From: DASSFZ01 sp035292585
Lineage (GTDB): Bacteria; Chloroflexota; Anaerolineae; Fen-1058
Direction of reading: 5' to 3'
Length of the DNA stretch: 64,000 bases
Assembly (NCBI GenBank): GCA_035292585.1
Contig: DATDPU010000025.1
Location: 1 to 64,000 of the forward strand
Position 1 is the first letter of the stretch, and every line of letters starts with the position of its first letter. Positions 35,349 through 43,901 of the stretch are shown here, piece after piece. A model generated the notes under the pieces. The model saw nothing but the letters and a program-made list of their open reading frames with translations. It ran no database searches and had not been told where the DNA came from. The translations under genes and the position numbers were made by a program.

Positions 35349-36668
35349 ATGTTGACCTGGGAGATTTCTCGAGCTTTCATCCAGTATCACTTGCAGCAAG
35401 GTTTCGCTCTCCTGTCACGAACTTCCTTGCTTCACCCTTCACTTCCTATGACTTTCGTCATGAGCGCGGGGTTGGCTCAAATCGAGGAGGGTGTTTCAAG
35501 AAGCAGAGCGGTGGATAATGACAAGTACGTCCTTTCGCAAACTTGTTTCCGGCATTTCGATCTAAGTAAAGTTGGCCTCAGCCCCTATCACTTATCTCTA
35601 TTCGAGATGCCGGGTGCCTTCGTTTTTGGAAGTAAGCCCAAGCGGGATTCTATCGAGCGTTTATGGTATTTCATCACTACAGTTCTCGAGATATCTCCTG
35701 ACACGCTATGGGTGACATACTTTGCACCCGATCCCGATGGAGTAGGGAGATATTGCGTGGACAATGAGTCATATGAAGCTTGGCGTGCAACCGGGGTGCC
35801 TGAGAGTAGGTTGATAGGACTTAGTCAAAACCACTGGACTCAAGGAAATGGATTAGGCACACAAACACGTTATCGGAAGGCTGGCGTTACGACCGAGATC
35901 TACGTCGATCGGGGAGCAACTCGGCATTGTGACTCGGAATGTCGACCTGGATGTTCATGTTCGCGCTTTTTGGAAATTGCGAATAATCTCTTTATCTCTG
36001 AAGAGATCGACACTGATACAGGATATGTGAGTAGAGTAGTTAATCCCCTGACGGAAACCGTCATCGGCGTTGAGAGAGTGGCCATAGTCTTGCAGGGAGT
36101 TTCCTCTGTCTTTGAGATCGACATCTTCGCTGATGCGTTCGAACAACTCCGTTCTCTGATCTCCCTTAAACACGGAGAGTATATTACGTCCGTCCATGCG
36201 AAGGTTCTGCTCGATCACTTACGTGCGCTCATTGCTTTGGTTGCCGATGGCGCGCCATTGCCAGGAAAGAATGGTCGAGAACGAATCATTCGACTCTTGA
36301 TTCGAGGTATTTTGACTCGAGCTAAGTTGCTAGAGTTAAGTGCACCTGGCGATATCTGGTCGATACAAGATAGACTGATCGAAACCACCTACAATTATCC
36401 ACACCTTGCAATCAAAAACATCGATGGCAAAGTCATGGACTATATCCGTGATGAACAGAACCGCTTTGAGCGGACCCTACAGTCTGCATACCGGCACCTT
36501 GATCGGATGCTGGAGCTAAACAATGGACAGGGGTTAACGGAGGAGCAAGTCAGCAGGTTGGTCAAACAATATGGTCTCCCGCTCCCAATGTTAATTGAGA
36601 GCGGCGTACCCATCGAGCCGGGCGCAACAAGCCGGTTGAGTTTTGAGATGGGTTTGAGCCATTTATAA
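35349..36668 (+). CDS. Stand-alone alanyl-tRNA-synthetase-like catalytic protein
   Basis: This 439-residue protein aligns by eye with the catalytic core of the window's own AlaS. TSLLHPSLPMTFVMSAGLAQ matches its SLLPTDDPTLLFTNSGMVQ. The motif 2 region CFRHFD (Arg68) to SLFEMPG matches CMRVAG to TFFEMLG. The DRGATRHC to SRFLEIANNLF part matches DRGLEFCD to PRFLELWNLVF. Motif 3 is GVERVAIVLQG (Arg243). It lacks the editing domain and DHHA1. Four Cys at 194, 198, 202 and 204 may bind zinc. It should still form an aminoacyl adenylate; charging of tRNA is uncertain. GC is much lower than in alaS, so it was probably acquired. It heads a run of signalling genes. Confidence 0.85.
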   Translation: MLTWEISRAFIQYHLQQGFALLSRTSLLHPSLPMTFVMSAGLAQIEEGVSRSRAVDNDKYVLSQTCFRHFDLSKVGLSPYHLSLFEMPGAFVFGSKPKRDSIERLWYFITTVLEISPDTLWVTYFAPDPDGVGRYCVDNESYEAWRATGVPESRLIGLSQNHWTQGNGLGTQTRYRKAGVTTEIYVDRGATRHCDSECRPGCSCSRFLEIANNLFISEEIDTDTGYVSRVVNPLTETVIGVERVAIVLQGVSSVFEIDIFADAFEQLRSLISLKHGEYITSVHAKVLLDHLRALIALVADGAPLPGKNGRERIIRLLIRGILTRAKLLELSAPGDIWSIQDRLIETTYNYPHLAIKNIDGKVMDYIRDEQNRFERTLQSAYRHLDRMLELNNGQGLTEEQVSRLVKQYGLPLPMLIESGVPIEPGATSRLSFEMGLSHL

Positions 36669-36735
36669 GTCTTAAACACGAGACGAAATCATACTAGGTT
36701 TTAATCATTTCGGTTGCTTTCGTTAATTCATTCTG

Positions 36736-36744
36736 TGCTACAAT
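36736..36744 (+). promoter_or_regulatory. Extended -10 element before the histidine kinase
   Basis: TGCTACAAT is an extended -10 box 41 bp before the ATG at 36786. A weak TTGCTT lies 19 bp upstream of the hexamer. Confidence 0.45.
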
Positions 36745-36785
36745 ACAATCGCTTTGGTTGATTGGCAATAAAGGAGAGAAGTTCA

Positions 36786-39080
36786 ATGACTTCTGGCCCT
36801 CCACCAAACTTTCGAGATATGCTTGCTTCCCTTCAGCAACTCTCTGAGGCGGATGAGAAGCGTCGCGCGATGCTGGAAAGATTGGTGGAGGCGAGCAGAG
36901 AGATTCTCTCAAGCGTGGCTGAGGGACATCCGCGAAGAGTGCTACAGGTGACGGTAGAACAGGCTTGCAGGCTAGCTGAGGCAGACTGCGCAGTCTTATA
37001 TCCCTACGATCCCGATCGGGAAGATTTCTTTGACAACCGATTTGTGGTTGGACATGGGTTAAGGACTTTGCTCGATCCGAGCGTGAAGGCCCGCAAAGAA
37101 GGTGGTATGGCCGCTTTCGTGAAGCGCGAGGGCATGGTAGTCAGAAATGATATAGATCGCGAAGATCCCGACATGCTGAAGAGCGACTTCATTCAACGTG
37201 AAGGAATCGCCGCATTTGTAGGGCTTTTGTTGGTGACGGGCCAGAGACCTGCTGGAGTATTGTATATCAATTACCGTGAACCACATGTGTTTGAAGAGCA
37301 GGAATCAGAAATTCTTAGGTTATTTGCTAATCAGACCACTATCTCCCTAAACTTGTCTCATCTCTTAGAAGAATATCATCAAAGGACGACAGAACTTTCC
37401 GCGCTTAATGCAATCGGTCAGAAGCTAACTAGCAGTGCCGAGCTCACAAAAGATGAAATCGTTGGATTAATTCATAGTCAAGTCTCACAGTTGATGGATG
37501 CTGATAACTTTTACCTCGCCCTTTATGATCAGGTGACTGATGAGGTTAGTTTTGTGCTTGTGATGGAAGATGGAAAGCCAGCAAAGGTTGGAGAGCCACC
37601 TTATGTGCCACGACGAGGTGGAAAAGGACTGACCGAGCTCATCATCCAGAAACGCCAACCCATGCTGGCTCGACATGGTATTGAAGAGATATATGAACGC
37701 GAAGGCCGCCGTGATTATGTGGGAAAGCTGGCCAAGTCCTGGATCGGCGCTCCGATGCTCTATAGTAACGATGTACTGGGAGTGATGGCGACGTATAATT
37801 GGCTAGAAGAGAATGTGTACGACGAAGAGGCTCTGCAAGTCCTTCAGACAATTGCTTCCCAAGGTGCCGTTGCTTTACACATTAGCGAGAGTTTGCAGTC
37901 GCAGATTCATAATTTAAAGACCGTCCGCGAGATCAACAGGGCAATTGTCAATGAGCTAGATCCACAAAGATGTATGAATCGCATCCTTGAGGAGGTAATG
38001 AAACACTTCGGCTGTGATTTTGCTATCATCCAACTCGTAGATGCAGCAAAGAATGAGCTTGTCATTCATCGACAAAAAGGCACTGAGGGTCGTGAGCTGG
38101 CGGACTACCGGCGAATTCGATTAGGGGAGGGAGTTACAGGTCGTGCGGCTGTCGAGAAGCGCACGCTTCGTATAGGCGATGTCCGTTCCTTTGAGGGTTA
38201 TCTTGACTATATTGAAGGCACGCGGTCGGAGATGGCGACACCACTGCATGAGTCAGGTCAAGTCATCGGAGTATTAAGTGTTGAATCAACCGGAATGAAT
38301 GCGTTTGATCAGGATGATGAGGCATTGTTTGAAATGGTTGCAGAGGAAGTCGTGATCGCCCTGCGAAATGCCCGGTATGTGGAGCAATTGCGTAGGCATG
38401 AGGAACAACAACGTTTTGAATATCTCGGCTTATTAGCCGGTGGTGTTGCCCACCGTGTGGGCAGCCGGGGCGGACTGATTGGTCTACATGTCAATAAACT
38501 GAGAAAAATCATTGATCCTTCACAGGTAGAAGCCACAGCCCTGCTCGATCAAATTGAAGAAGAACGGCAGTACCTTGTTCACTTGAGTGAAGCACTTTTC
38601 ATTCCCGCGCAAGCCTCTGAATCGCGCGTTGAGGCGGTGGACGTTAACCAATTGTTGAATGATGCTTGTGCGAAAGCCCATAACATCTTGAAAGAGATCG
38701 ATTTCTCAATTGAAGTAGCCGATAACTTACCGGCTGTAAGAGGTAACAAATGGCTGGTGGAAGCATTTGTTGAACTCATGACGAATGCGGTTGAAGCAAT
38801 GAAGGAATCAGCGGAAAGGAAGATTCGGGTTAACACTCGTTTTGTGACCGATCAGGTTGAAGTTCTGTTTATTGACACAGGCCACGGCTTTTCTTCTGAG
38901 GAAGAGATTAGAAAAGCTTTCCAATTGTTTTATACCGGCTCGCAAGGTAAGGCAGTAGGTGGTTATGGCTTGTGGTGGCTCAAAACCATACTGACAGGTA
39001 TTGGCGGTGACATCGATATTAAAAGCGAAGCAGGAAGTGGCACTACATGCCGTGTCAAGCTGCCTTTGGCCAGTCCGTAA
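36786..39080 (+). CDS. Three-GAF histidine kinase
   Basis: This 764-residue cytoplasmic kinase has three GAF domains (about 35-205, 215-385 and 390-550) and a C-terminal kinase. The H-box reads LAGGVAHRVGSRGG with His556. The N-box is ELMTNAVEAMKES, the G1 box DTGHGF, and the end GGYGLWWLKTI...GSGTTCRVKLPL is the G2 region. The start is set by AAAGGAGA at 36770-36777. There is no receiver or transmembrane part. Three receiver-like genes follow at once and are the natural phosphotransfer partners. Codon use and GC are those of the AT-rich island, not of the other GAF kinase at 7262. Confidence 0.9.
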   Translation: MTSGPPPNFRDMLASLQQLSEADEKRRAMLERLVEASREILSSVAEGHPRRVLQVTVEQACRLAEADCAVLYPYDPDREDFFDNRFVVGHGLRTLLDPSVKARKEGGMAAFVKREGMVVRNDIDREDPDMLKSDFIQREGIAAFVGLLLVTGQRPAGVLYINYREPHVFEEQESEILRLFANQTTISLNLSHLLEEYHQRTTELSALNAIGQKLTSSAELTKDEIVGLIHSQVSQLMDADNFYLALYDQVTDEVSFVLVMEDGKPAKVGEPPYVPRRGGKGLTELIIQKRQPMLARHGIEEIYEREGRRDYVGKLAKSWIGAPMLYSNDVLGVMATYNWLEENVYDEEALQVLQTIASQGAVALHISESLQSQIHNLKTVREINRAIVNELDPQRCMNRILEEVMKHFGCDFAIIQLVDAAKNELVIHRQKGTEGRELADYRRIRLGEGVTGRAAVEKRTLRIGDVRSFEGYLDYIEGTRSEMATPLHESGQVIGVLSVESTGMNAFDQDDEALFEMVAEEVVIALRNARYVEQLRRHEEQQRFEYLGLLAGGVAHRVGSRGGLIGLHVNKLRKIIDPSQVEATALLDQIEEERQYLVHLSEALFIPAQASESRVEAVDVNQLLNDACAKAHNILKEIDFSIEVADNLPAVRGNKWLVEAFVELMTNAVEAMKESAERKIRVNTRFVTDQVEVLFIDTGHGFSSEEEIRKAFQLFYTGSQGKAVGGYGLWWLKTILTGIGGDIDIKSEAGSGTTCRVKLPLASP

Positions 39081-39092
39081 CGGAGGTATGAC

Positions 39093-39554
39093 ATGATGAC
39101 GAAAAAACCCAGGTGTCGAGTAATTCTCATCGATTCTGACAGACGCTGGAGAGAGATGGCCGCAGCCTATTTGAGGGATGCCAAGATTGAAAGCATGACC
39201 TATCCAGACTTGGATGCGGTAGTGAACTCCCTTAAGGGCACTGAGCATATCCCCACACTTATCTTCATCAACGTAACCCTCGCAGAGGCATCTGGCGATA
39301 AGTTCAGGCTGCTGGCGGACCAGGAGGCTCACCCACTTAGATACACGATTGCCTTATTTCCGACACGGCTGACTATTCCGGTAATGACGCAATTGTTCAA
39401 GATGGGGGCTTACGATTGCATAGATAAGCCATACGACCGCACTTCATTAGTAAGTATAGTCAATACTTTTATCGATGAGATTCAAGAGAACAGCCGCAGA
39501 CTTGATAATGAGCTGGTAAATACGGTCATGTCGGGCCACTTGGCCGCCATCTGA
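39093..39554 (+). CDS. Pseudo-receiver protein lacking the phosphoacceptor Asp
   Basis: This 153-residue CheY-like protein has the acidic start VILIDSDRRWRE and the conserved Lys in CIDKPYDR (Lys112). At the phosphoacceptor position it reads LIFINVTL, with Asn60 in place of Asp. The switch Thr/Ser is also not in the usual place. It should therefore fold as a receiver but not be phosphorylated. An overlapping-type ribosome site GGAGGT at 39082-39087 and a 12-bp gap tie it to the kinase. It may act as a constitutive binding partner or decoy for the kinase or the two true receivers downstream. Confidence 0.75.
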   Translation: MMTKKPRCRVILIDSDRRWREMAAAYLRDAKIESMTYPDLDAVVNSLKGTEHIPTLIFINVTLAEASGDKFRLLADQEAHPLRYTIALFPTRLTIPVMTQLFKMGAYDCIDKPYDRTSLVSIVNTFIDEIQENSRRLDNELVNTVMSGHLAAI

Positions 39555-39572
39555 GGCCACAAGGAGGGCACC

Positions 39573-40031
39573 ATGCCACACGAAGGTAGGCTTCTTATGG
39601 TTGAGGATGATAAGAAGTGGGAGAATGAATTGCGTGGTTTGCTTTCGGATAGGCCATACAAGATGATGATGGCACAAACTCTGCCACAAGCTCGTGGGCT
39701 ACTGAAGGATCATGTGTTCGATGTAGTACTGCTCGATCTGCGCCTGAAAGACTGGGAGGATAGCAACTTCGATGGCTGGAGACTCCTCGAAGATTTGCGG
39801 CCTGCCACGGAAGAACAAGGAACCCAAGTAATCATCGTTACAGCCTATGGCACGATCGAGCACGTTCGTGACGCATTCAAGAAACATCAGATCGTCGACT
39901 TCTTCCAGAAGCAACATCTAGCCGAACGTGAGGATGAATTCCGTCAAGCCGTTGCCACAGCGGTCGATCGCGCTTATTCTGTACGAGACAGTATCTTGGC
40001 GGCAAAGTACCCTGCAAAGAAGAAGAAATAG
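39573..40031 (+). CDS. Stand-alone response regulator receiver, first
   Basis: This 152-residue single-domain receiver has the acidic pocket MVEDDKKW, the phosphoacceptor Asp55 in VVLLDLRLKD, the switch Thr90 in IIVTAYG and the Lys113 in FFQKQHL. There is no output domain; the tail is a basic Lys-rich helix (PAKKKK). An AAGGAGGG ribosome site precedes the ATG. It is likely phosphorylated by the GAF kinase two genes upstream. Output is by protein contact, perhaps with the membrane protein or the AlaRS-like protein of the same operon. Confidence 0.88.
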   Translation: MPHEGRLLMVEDDKKWENELRGLLSDRPYKMMMAQTLPQARGLLKDHVFDVVLLDLRLKDWEDSNFDGWRLLEDLRPATEEQGTQVIIVTAYGTIEHVRDAFKKHQIVDFFQKQHLAEREDEFRQAVATAVDRAYSVRDSILAAKYPAKKKK

Positions 40032-40061
40032 AGTAATGGCGTTGCCGCGAAAGAGACTGCA

Positions 40062-40598
40062 ATGTCTGACGATCTGCCGATTCTCATAGTGGATGACGAA
40101 GATAAGTGGCGTAACAAGTTAAAGGCAATGCTTGTCGAAGTGAGATATGCAGTTGATTCTGTTAGCGGCCTCGAAGAAGCGAGAGAGCGATTTCAGCGTG
40201 GAAAGAGATATGCTGCTCTAACCGTAGACTTGCGCCTAGGAGAAGATGGTGCACAAGGCTTGGAGTTGTTGAGAGTACTCCAATTTTTGGAATCGACACG
40301 ATACAGTCAAGGTCCGGCGATTGTACTCAGCGCATATCCAGATTTAGCCGAGGAATCTCTGCAACGAGGCGCCTATGCTTTTTTCAACAAAGCCCTTCTA
40401 CCTGATCAACAGAGAGAGTTTCTTGAGACCATAGCCCGAGCAGTAGAAGAAGGTAAACAACAAATCGCCGCTTTGCGCGAGAAGGTAAAGCTAGAGTATC
40501 AACGATTAACAAAACGGTTCCTTAGAGGCAAAACTATTTCATTTTCCGTACCTCCTGAAGCTGAAAACCCCTGGGCCAAGTTGGCTTCGCAGAGGTAA
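40062..40598 (+). CDS. Stand-alone response regulator receiver, second
   Basis: This 178-residue receiver protein has LIVDDEDKW, phosphoacceptor Asp56 in LTVDLRLGED, the switch Ser90 in IVLSAYP and Lys110 in AFFNKAL. A helical tail of about 55 residues (IAALREKVKLEYQRLTKRFL) follows, then FSVPPEAENPW. The tail could be a coiled interaction segment but is not a DNA-binding domain. It lies 30 bp after the previous receiver and 6 bp before the membrane protein gene. Both receivers share the form xVDDEDKWRN, so they look like diverged duplicates. Confidence 0.88.
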   Translation: MSDDLPILIVDDEDKWRNKLKAMLVEVRYAVDSVSGLEEARERFQRGKRYAALTVDLRLGEDGAQGLELLRVLQFLESTRYSQGPAIVLSAYPDLAEESLQRGAYAFFNKALLPDQQREFLETIARAVEEGKQQIAALREKVKLEYQRLTKRFLRGKTISFSVPPEAENPWAKLASQR

Positions 40599-40604
40599 TG
40601 GCAT

Positions 40605-41234
40605 ATGCCAGAGAATGCCGAAGCGCTTGCGCTGGTTTTGCTCTTCACTGTTCCAGCTTACCTCGCTCTCCGTCTCTATCAGTCTCGATATCCAGTTAGC
40701 TACTACGAAAGCTCTCGCTCCGTTCTGGGCGAAGTTTCTCTCTATGTCTTCCTCGGCGTGATTGTTAATATTGGAGCCTTGCTTTTTATTTCTCTTATTT
40801 CGTTCCTCGCTGCTGGATTGGGCGTTCCACAGATTGCAGTTAATTCGAACTTATGGATACAACTGATCATCCTTGGTCTATTCTCAGGAGCATATCTCGT
40901 TACTAGTTGGGGTATTGCTTACTTAGTAAGCGGCTTAATGACCTACATTCTTCGCCCACCCGAGATTCCACTTTGGTGGGACGAGTTGGGTAGACTGATA
41001 GCTAAACAAACGTTGGACAGAACAATCTATTGGATCCTCGTTCGCCTGCAAAATGGTGACCGCTGCGTCGGTGCTATTGGCAGAGTGAGATGGGTCGGAG
41101 ATGAACAAAACACAATAGAGATTGCTCTTGAGAACAGTTTTTATTGGCCGCAAAGTGGTCCTAGCCCCTTGTGGGCGGGACGCATCTTGTTGAAATCTAA
41201 AGATGTAGCTTGGTTAGGTCTTTATGCCTCTTGA
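40605..41234 (+). CDS. Membrane protein, last gene of the AT-rich island
   Basis: This 209-residue protein has three likely transmembrane helices (about 7-24, 43-70 and 85-112), then a soluble C-terminal domain of about 85 residues with beta-strand character (CVGAIGRVRWVGDEQNTIEIAL). The layout resembles the DUF6338 group, but I am not certain. It starts 6 bp after the second receiver and is the last gene before GC returns to the high level. It may be the membrane output or input of the island's signalling proteins. Confidence 0.6.
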   Translation: MPENAEALALVLLFTVPAYLALRLYQSRYPVSYYESSRSVLGEVSLYVFLGVIVNIGALLFISLISFLAAGLGVPQIAVNSNLWIQLIILGLFSGAYLVTSWGIAYLVSGLMTYILRPPEIPLWWDELGRLIAKQTLDRTIYWILVRLQNGDRCVGAIGRVRWVGDEQNTIEIALENSFYWPQSGPSPLWAGRILLKSKDVAWLGLYAS

Positions 41235-41290
41235 CTTCCTCCAAAGTTTCCACGGTATCTGATCGCCCCTTATCTCATTGCGATTCCCTG

Positions 41291-41299
41291 TGGTATACT
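41291..41299 (+). promoter_or_regulatory. Extended -10 element before the UDP-xylose synthase gene
   Basis: TGGTATACT is an extended -10 box 39 bp before the ATG at 41339; no clear -35 hexamer. Confidence 0.45.
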
Positions 41300-41338
41300 C
41301 TCGCCGTTGTGAATTCTTCACTTTAACTCTGGAGCGCC

Positions 41339-42274
41339 ATGCGTATCCTCATCACCGGCGGGGCCGGCTTCCTCGGATCGCATTTGTGTGATCGATTCCT
41401 GGCCGAGGGTCACACCGTCATCGCGATCGACAACCTGATCACCGGCAGCACTCGCAACATCGAACATCTGGCCGGCCATGACGACTTTCTGTTCATCAAG
41501 CACGACGTGACCAACTACATTTTCGTCGAAGGCGCGTTAGATGCGGTGCTGCACTTCGCCTCGCCCGCCAGCCCGATCGATTACCTCAACCTCCCCATCC
41601 CCACGCTCAAGGTGGGCGCGCTCGGCACGCACAAGACCCTCGGTTTGGCCAAGGACAAGGGCGCGCGCTACCTGCTCGCCTCGACCAGCGAGGTGTACGG
41701 CGACCCGCAGGTGCATCCCCAGCCCGAAACCTACTGGGGGCACGTCAACCCCATTGGCCCGCGCGGCGTGTACGACGAAGCCAAGCGTTTCGCCGAGGCG
41801 ATGACCATGGCCTACCATCGCTATCACGATGTGGATACGCGGATCGTGCGCATCTTTAACACCTACGGCCCGCGTATGCGCCTGGAAGACGGGCGCGTAG
41901 TGCCGAACTTCATCCCGCAATCGCTGCGCTGCCAGCCGCTCACGATTCACGGCGACGGCCGGCAGACCCGATCGTTTTGCTACGTCGACGACTTGATCGA
42001 GGGCATTTATCGGTTGCTGATGACCGACGAGCATGAACCCGTCAACCTGGGCAACCCGAATGAGCTCTCGATCTTGGAATTTGCCGAGGTGATCAACCGG
42101 CTGACCGGCAACTCGGCGGGCACGATCATGCAGCCGGAGAAGCGCATCCAGGACGATCCGCAAACGCGCCGCCCGGACATCTCCAGAGCCAAACAGCTGC
42201 TTGGTTGGGAACCGCGCGTGCCGCTGGAAGAGGGCCTGCGCCGCACCATCGATTACTTCCGCACCCGCGTTTAG
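41339..42274 (+). CDS. uxs: UDP-glucuronate decarboxylase (UDP-xylose synthase)
   Basis: This 311-residue extended SDR enzyme converts UDP-glucuronate to UDP-xylose. It has the NAD motif ITGGAGFLGSHL, the HFASPASPIDY segment typical of UXS, the catalytic STSEVYGDPQ and YDEAKRFAE (Tyr-x3-Lys), and RIFNTYGPRM. The C-terminal RSFCYVDDLIEGIYRLL and RRPDISRAKQLLGWEP also fit UXS rather than a 4-epimerase. The ugd product at 21606 supplies its substrate. It leads a plus-strand polysaccharide group with an O-antigen ligase-like protein. Confidence 0.92.
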   Translation: MRILITGGAGFLGSHLCDRFLAEGHTVIAIDNLITGSTRNIEHLAGHDDFLFIKHDVTNYIFVEGALDAVLHFASPASPIDYLNLPIPTLKVGALGTHKTLGLAKDKGARYLLASTSEVYGDPQVHPQPETYWGHVNPIGPRGVYDEAKRFAEAMTMAYHRYHDVDTRIVRIFNTYGPRMRLEDGRVVPNFIPQSLRCQPLTIHGDGRQTRSFCYVDDLIEGIYRLLMTDEHEPVNLGNPNELSILEFAEVINRLTGNSAGTIMQPEKRIQDDPQTRRPDISRAKQLLGWEPRVPLEEGLRRTIDYFRTRV

Positions 42275-42328
42275 CGAATGGCTTATCGCTTAGTGCCCAT
42301 CGCCTGAACCATCCGTCCTCATACGTTC

Positions 42329-43840
42329 ATGACCTACCGCTCATCCCTTTTCTCGCGCGACTGGATACTACCGGCCCTGGTGGTTTTGGCGGCGCTGAGC
42401 GGTCTGCTGATCGCGCGCCTGCCCTTAACAACGTTGATCGTTGCGTTGGGTGCGGGGGTTATCCTAATCGGTACTTTCATCGAGCCGGGGATCGGATTGA
42501 TCGCCACGCTGGTGTTAGGGCCGTGGGCGGCCTGGCAGAACACCTACCTGCCCGGCCTGCTGCCCATCGATGTGGGCCAATTGAGCGTGGGACTTACGCT
42601 GGGCGCGTGGGCGCTGCATGGCCTGGCGCGCCGCGAGTTCAACTTCCCACGACTCCCGCTGCTGCTGCCGTTGTCGATCTTCGTCGGCTGGGCCGCCGTC
42701 ACCCTGCTGTGGGCGCCCGATTACGCCTTCGGCTTGCCCGAAGTGTTGAAGTGGATCGAGCTGGTGTTGCTTGCGCTGTTCGTCGGCGACGTGGCGGGAC
42801 GACGCGGCATCCGCTGGATTGTGTTCGGCCTGCTGCTATCGGCTGTCGTCCAGGCCGGGGTGGGGATTTATCAGGCGCGCATCCGGGGCATCGGCCCGGA
42901 AGGCTTCTTGCTGTCTGAAGGTGTGTACCGCGCGTACGGCTCGTTCGAGCAGCCCAACCCCTTCGGCGGCTTCATCGGCCTCAACCTGCCGATCGCGATC
43001 GGGTTGGCGCTGGCGTTATGGTCGAGGCTCTTTAGGACACGGACAAACACCGAAAACACAGATAACCGCTTTTCGCGTTTACTGTTCACTGCCTTACTGC
43101 TCACTTTTATCACGGCAGTGCTCGCCGTCGCGTTGTATCTGTCGTTCTCGCGCGGCGCGTGGTTGGGCGCGGCGGTAGCCCTGCTGGTGATGGGCTTGTT
43201 TCTTCCGCGCCGGCGCTGGATTGGCGTTGCGTTGATCGGCGGGCTGATCGTGATCGGGTTGGGCTTGAGCAGCGCCGGCCTGCTGCCCGCCGCCATCTCC
43301 GATCGTTTCGCCGACGTGGGAGCGCTGGTCGATTTTCGCGATGTGCGCGGCGTGAAGATCAACGACGCGAACTACGCCGTGATCGAACGCTTGGCGCATT
43401 GGCAAGCGGCGGTGCGGATGCTCGAAGCGCAGCCCTGGACCGGCGTCGGCTTTTCCAACTACCAGCCGGTGTACGAACAGTATCGCCTGTTGAACTGGCC
43501 GATGCCGCTCGGCCACGCGCACAACATCTATCTCAACGTCGCCGCCGAAACCGGCTTGCCCGGTCTGGCGGCCTATGCGGCGCTCTGGCTTGCCATCGTC
43601 GTGCAGACCATCCGCGCGCTACGAACGCAGTCCGGCGTCTGGCGCGGGTTAACGCTCGGCTTGCTCGGCGCGTGGACGCATTTAGCGGTGCATCACCTAT
43701 TCGATAACCTGTACGTGGACAATGTTCACCTCAACATCGGCGCGATGATCGGCGTGCTGGGTGCGCTCTGCGCGACGGGCAGAAACAATTCAGCAGTTCT
43801 AATTACCCCGGAGGCGCAGAGGGCGCGGAGAATTCTGTAG
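42329..43840 (+). CDS. O-antigen ligase/polymerase-like membrane protein
   Basis: This 503-residue membrane protein has about eleven helices and one large external loop (about 330-400) with the GVGFSNYQPVYEQY region, as in the Wzy_C/O-antigen ligase family. These proteins polymerise or attach surface glycans. The last residues (ITPEAQRARRIL) are read from a dispersed repeat (43809-43871), so the original C-terminus was probably a little shorter and has run on into the repeat. It lies between the UDP-xylose synthase gene and two GtrA genes. Confidence 0.85.
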   Translation: MTYRSSLFSRDWILPALVVLAALSGLLIARLPLTTLIVALGAGVILIGTFIEPGIGLIATLVLGPWAAWQNTYLPGLLPIDVGQLSVGLTLGAWALHGLARREFNFPRLPLLLPLSIFVGWAAVTLLWAPDYAFGLPEVLKWIELVLLALFVGDVAGRRGIRWIVFGLLLSAVVQAGVGIYQARIRGIGPEGFLLSEGVYRAYGSFEQPNPFGGFIGLNLPIAIGLALALWSRLFRTRTNTENTDNRFSRLLFTALLLTFITAVLAVALYLSFSRGAWLGAAVALLVMGLFLPRRRWIGVALIGGLIVIGLGLSSAGLLPAAISDRFADVGALVDFRDVRGVKINDANYAVIERLAHWQAAVRMLEAQPWTGVGFSNYQPVYEQYRLLNWPMPLGHAHNIYLNVAAETGLPGLAAYAALWLAIVVQTIRALRTQSGVWRGLTLGLLGAWTHLAVHHLFDNLYVDNVHLNIGAMIGVLGALCATGRNNSAVLITPEAQRARRIL

Positions 43841-43871
43841 AACAACCTCCGTGTCCTCCGCGTCTCCGCGG
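43809..43871. repeat. Imperfect GGAGNCGCNGAG hairpin repeat
   Basis: CGGAGGCGCAGAGGGCGCGGAG (43809-43830, shown in part as GGCGCAGAGGGCGCGG) pairs imperfectly with CTCCGTGTCCTCCGCGTC (43847-43864 and on to 43871). The left arm overlaps the last codons of the ligase-like gene. A related copy is at 12655-12715. Confidence 0.6.
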
Positions 43872-43901
43872 TGAAAACTTCGTTACACATTGGATTGAAG
43901 T

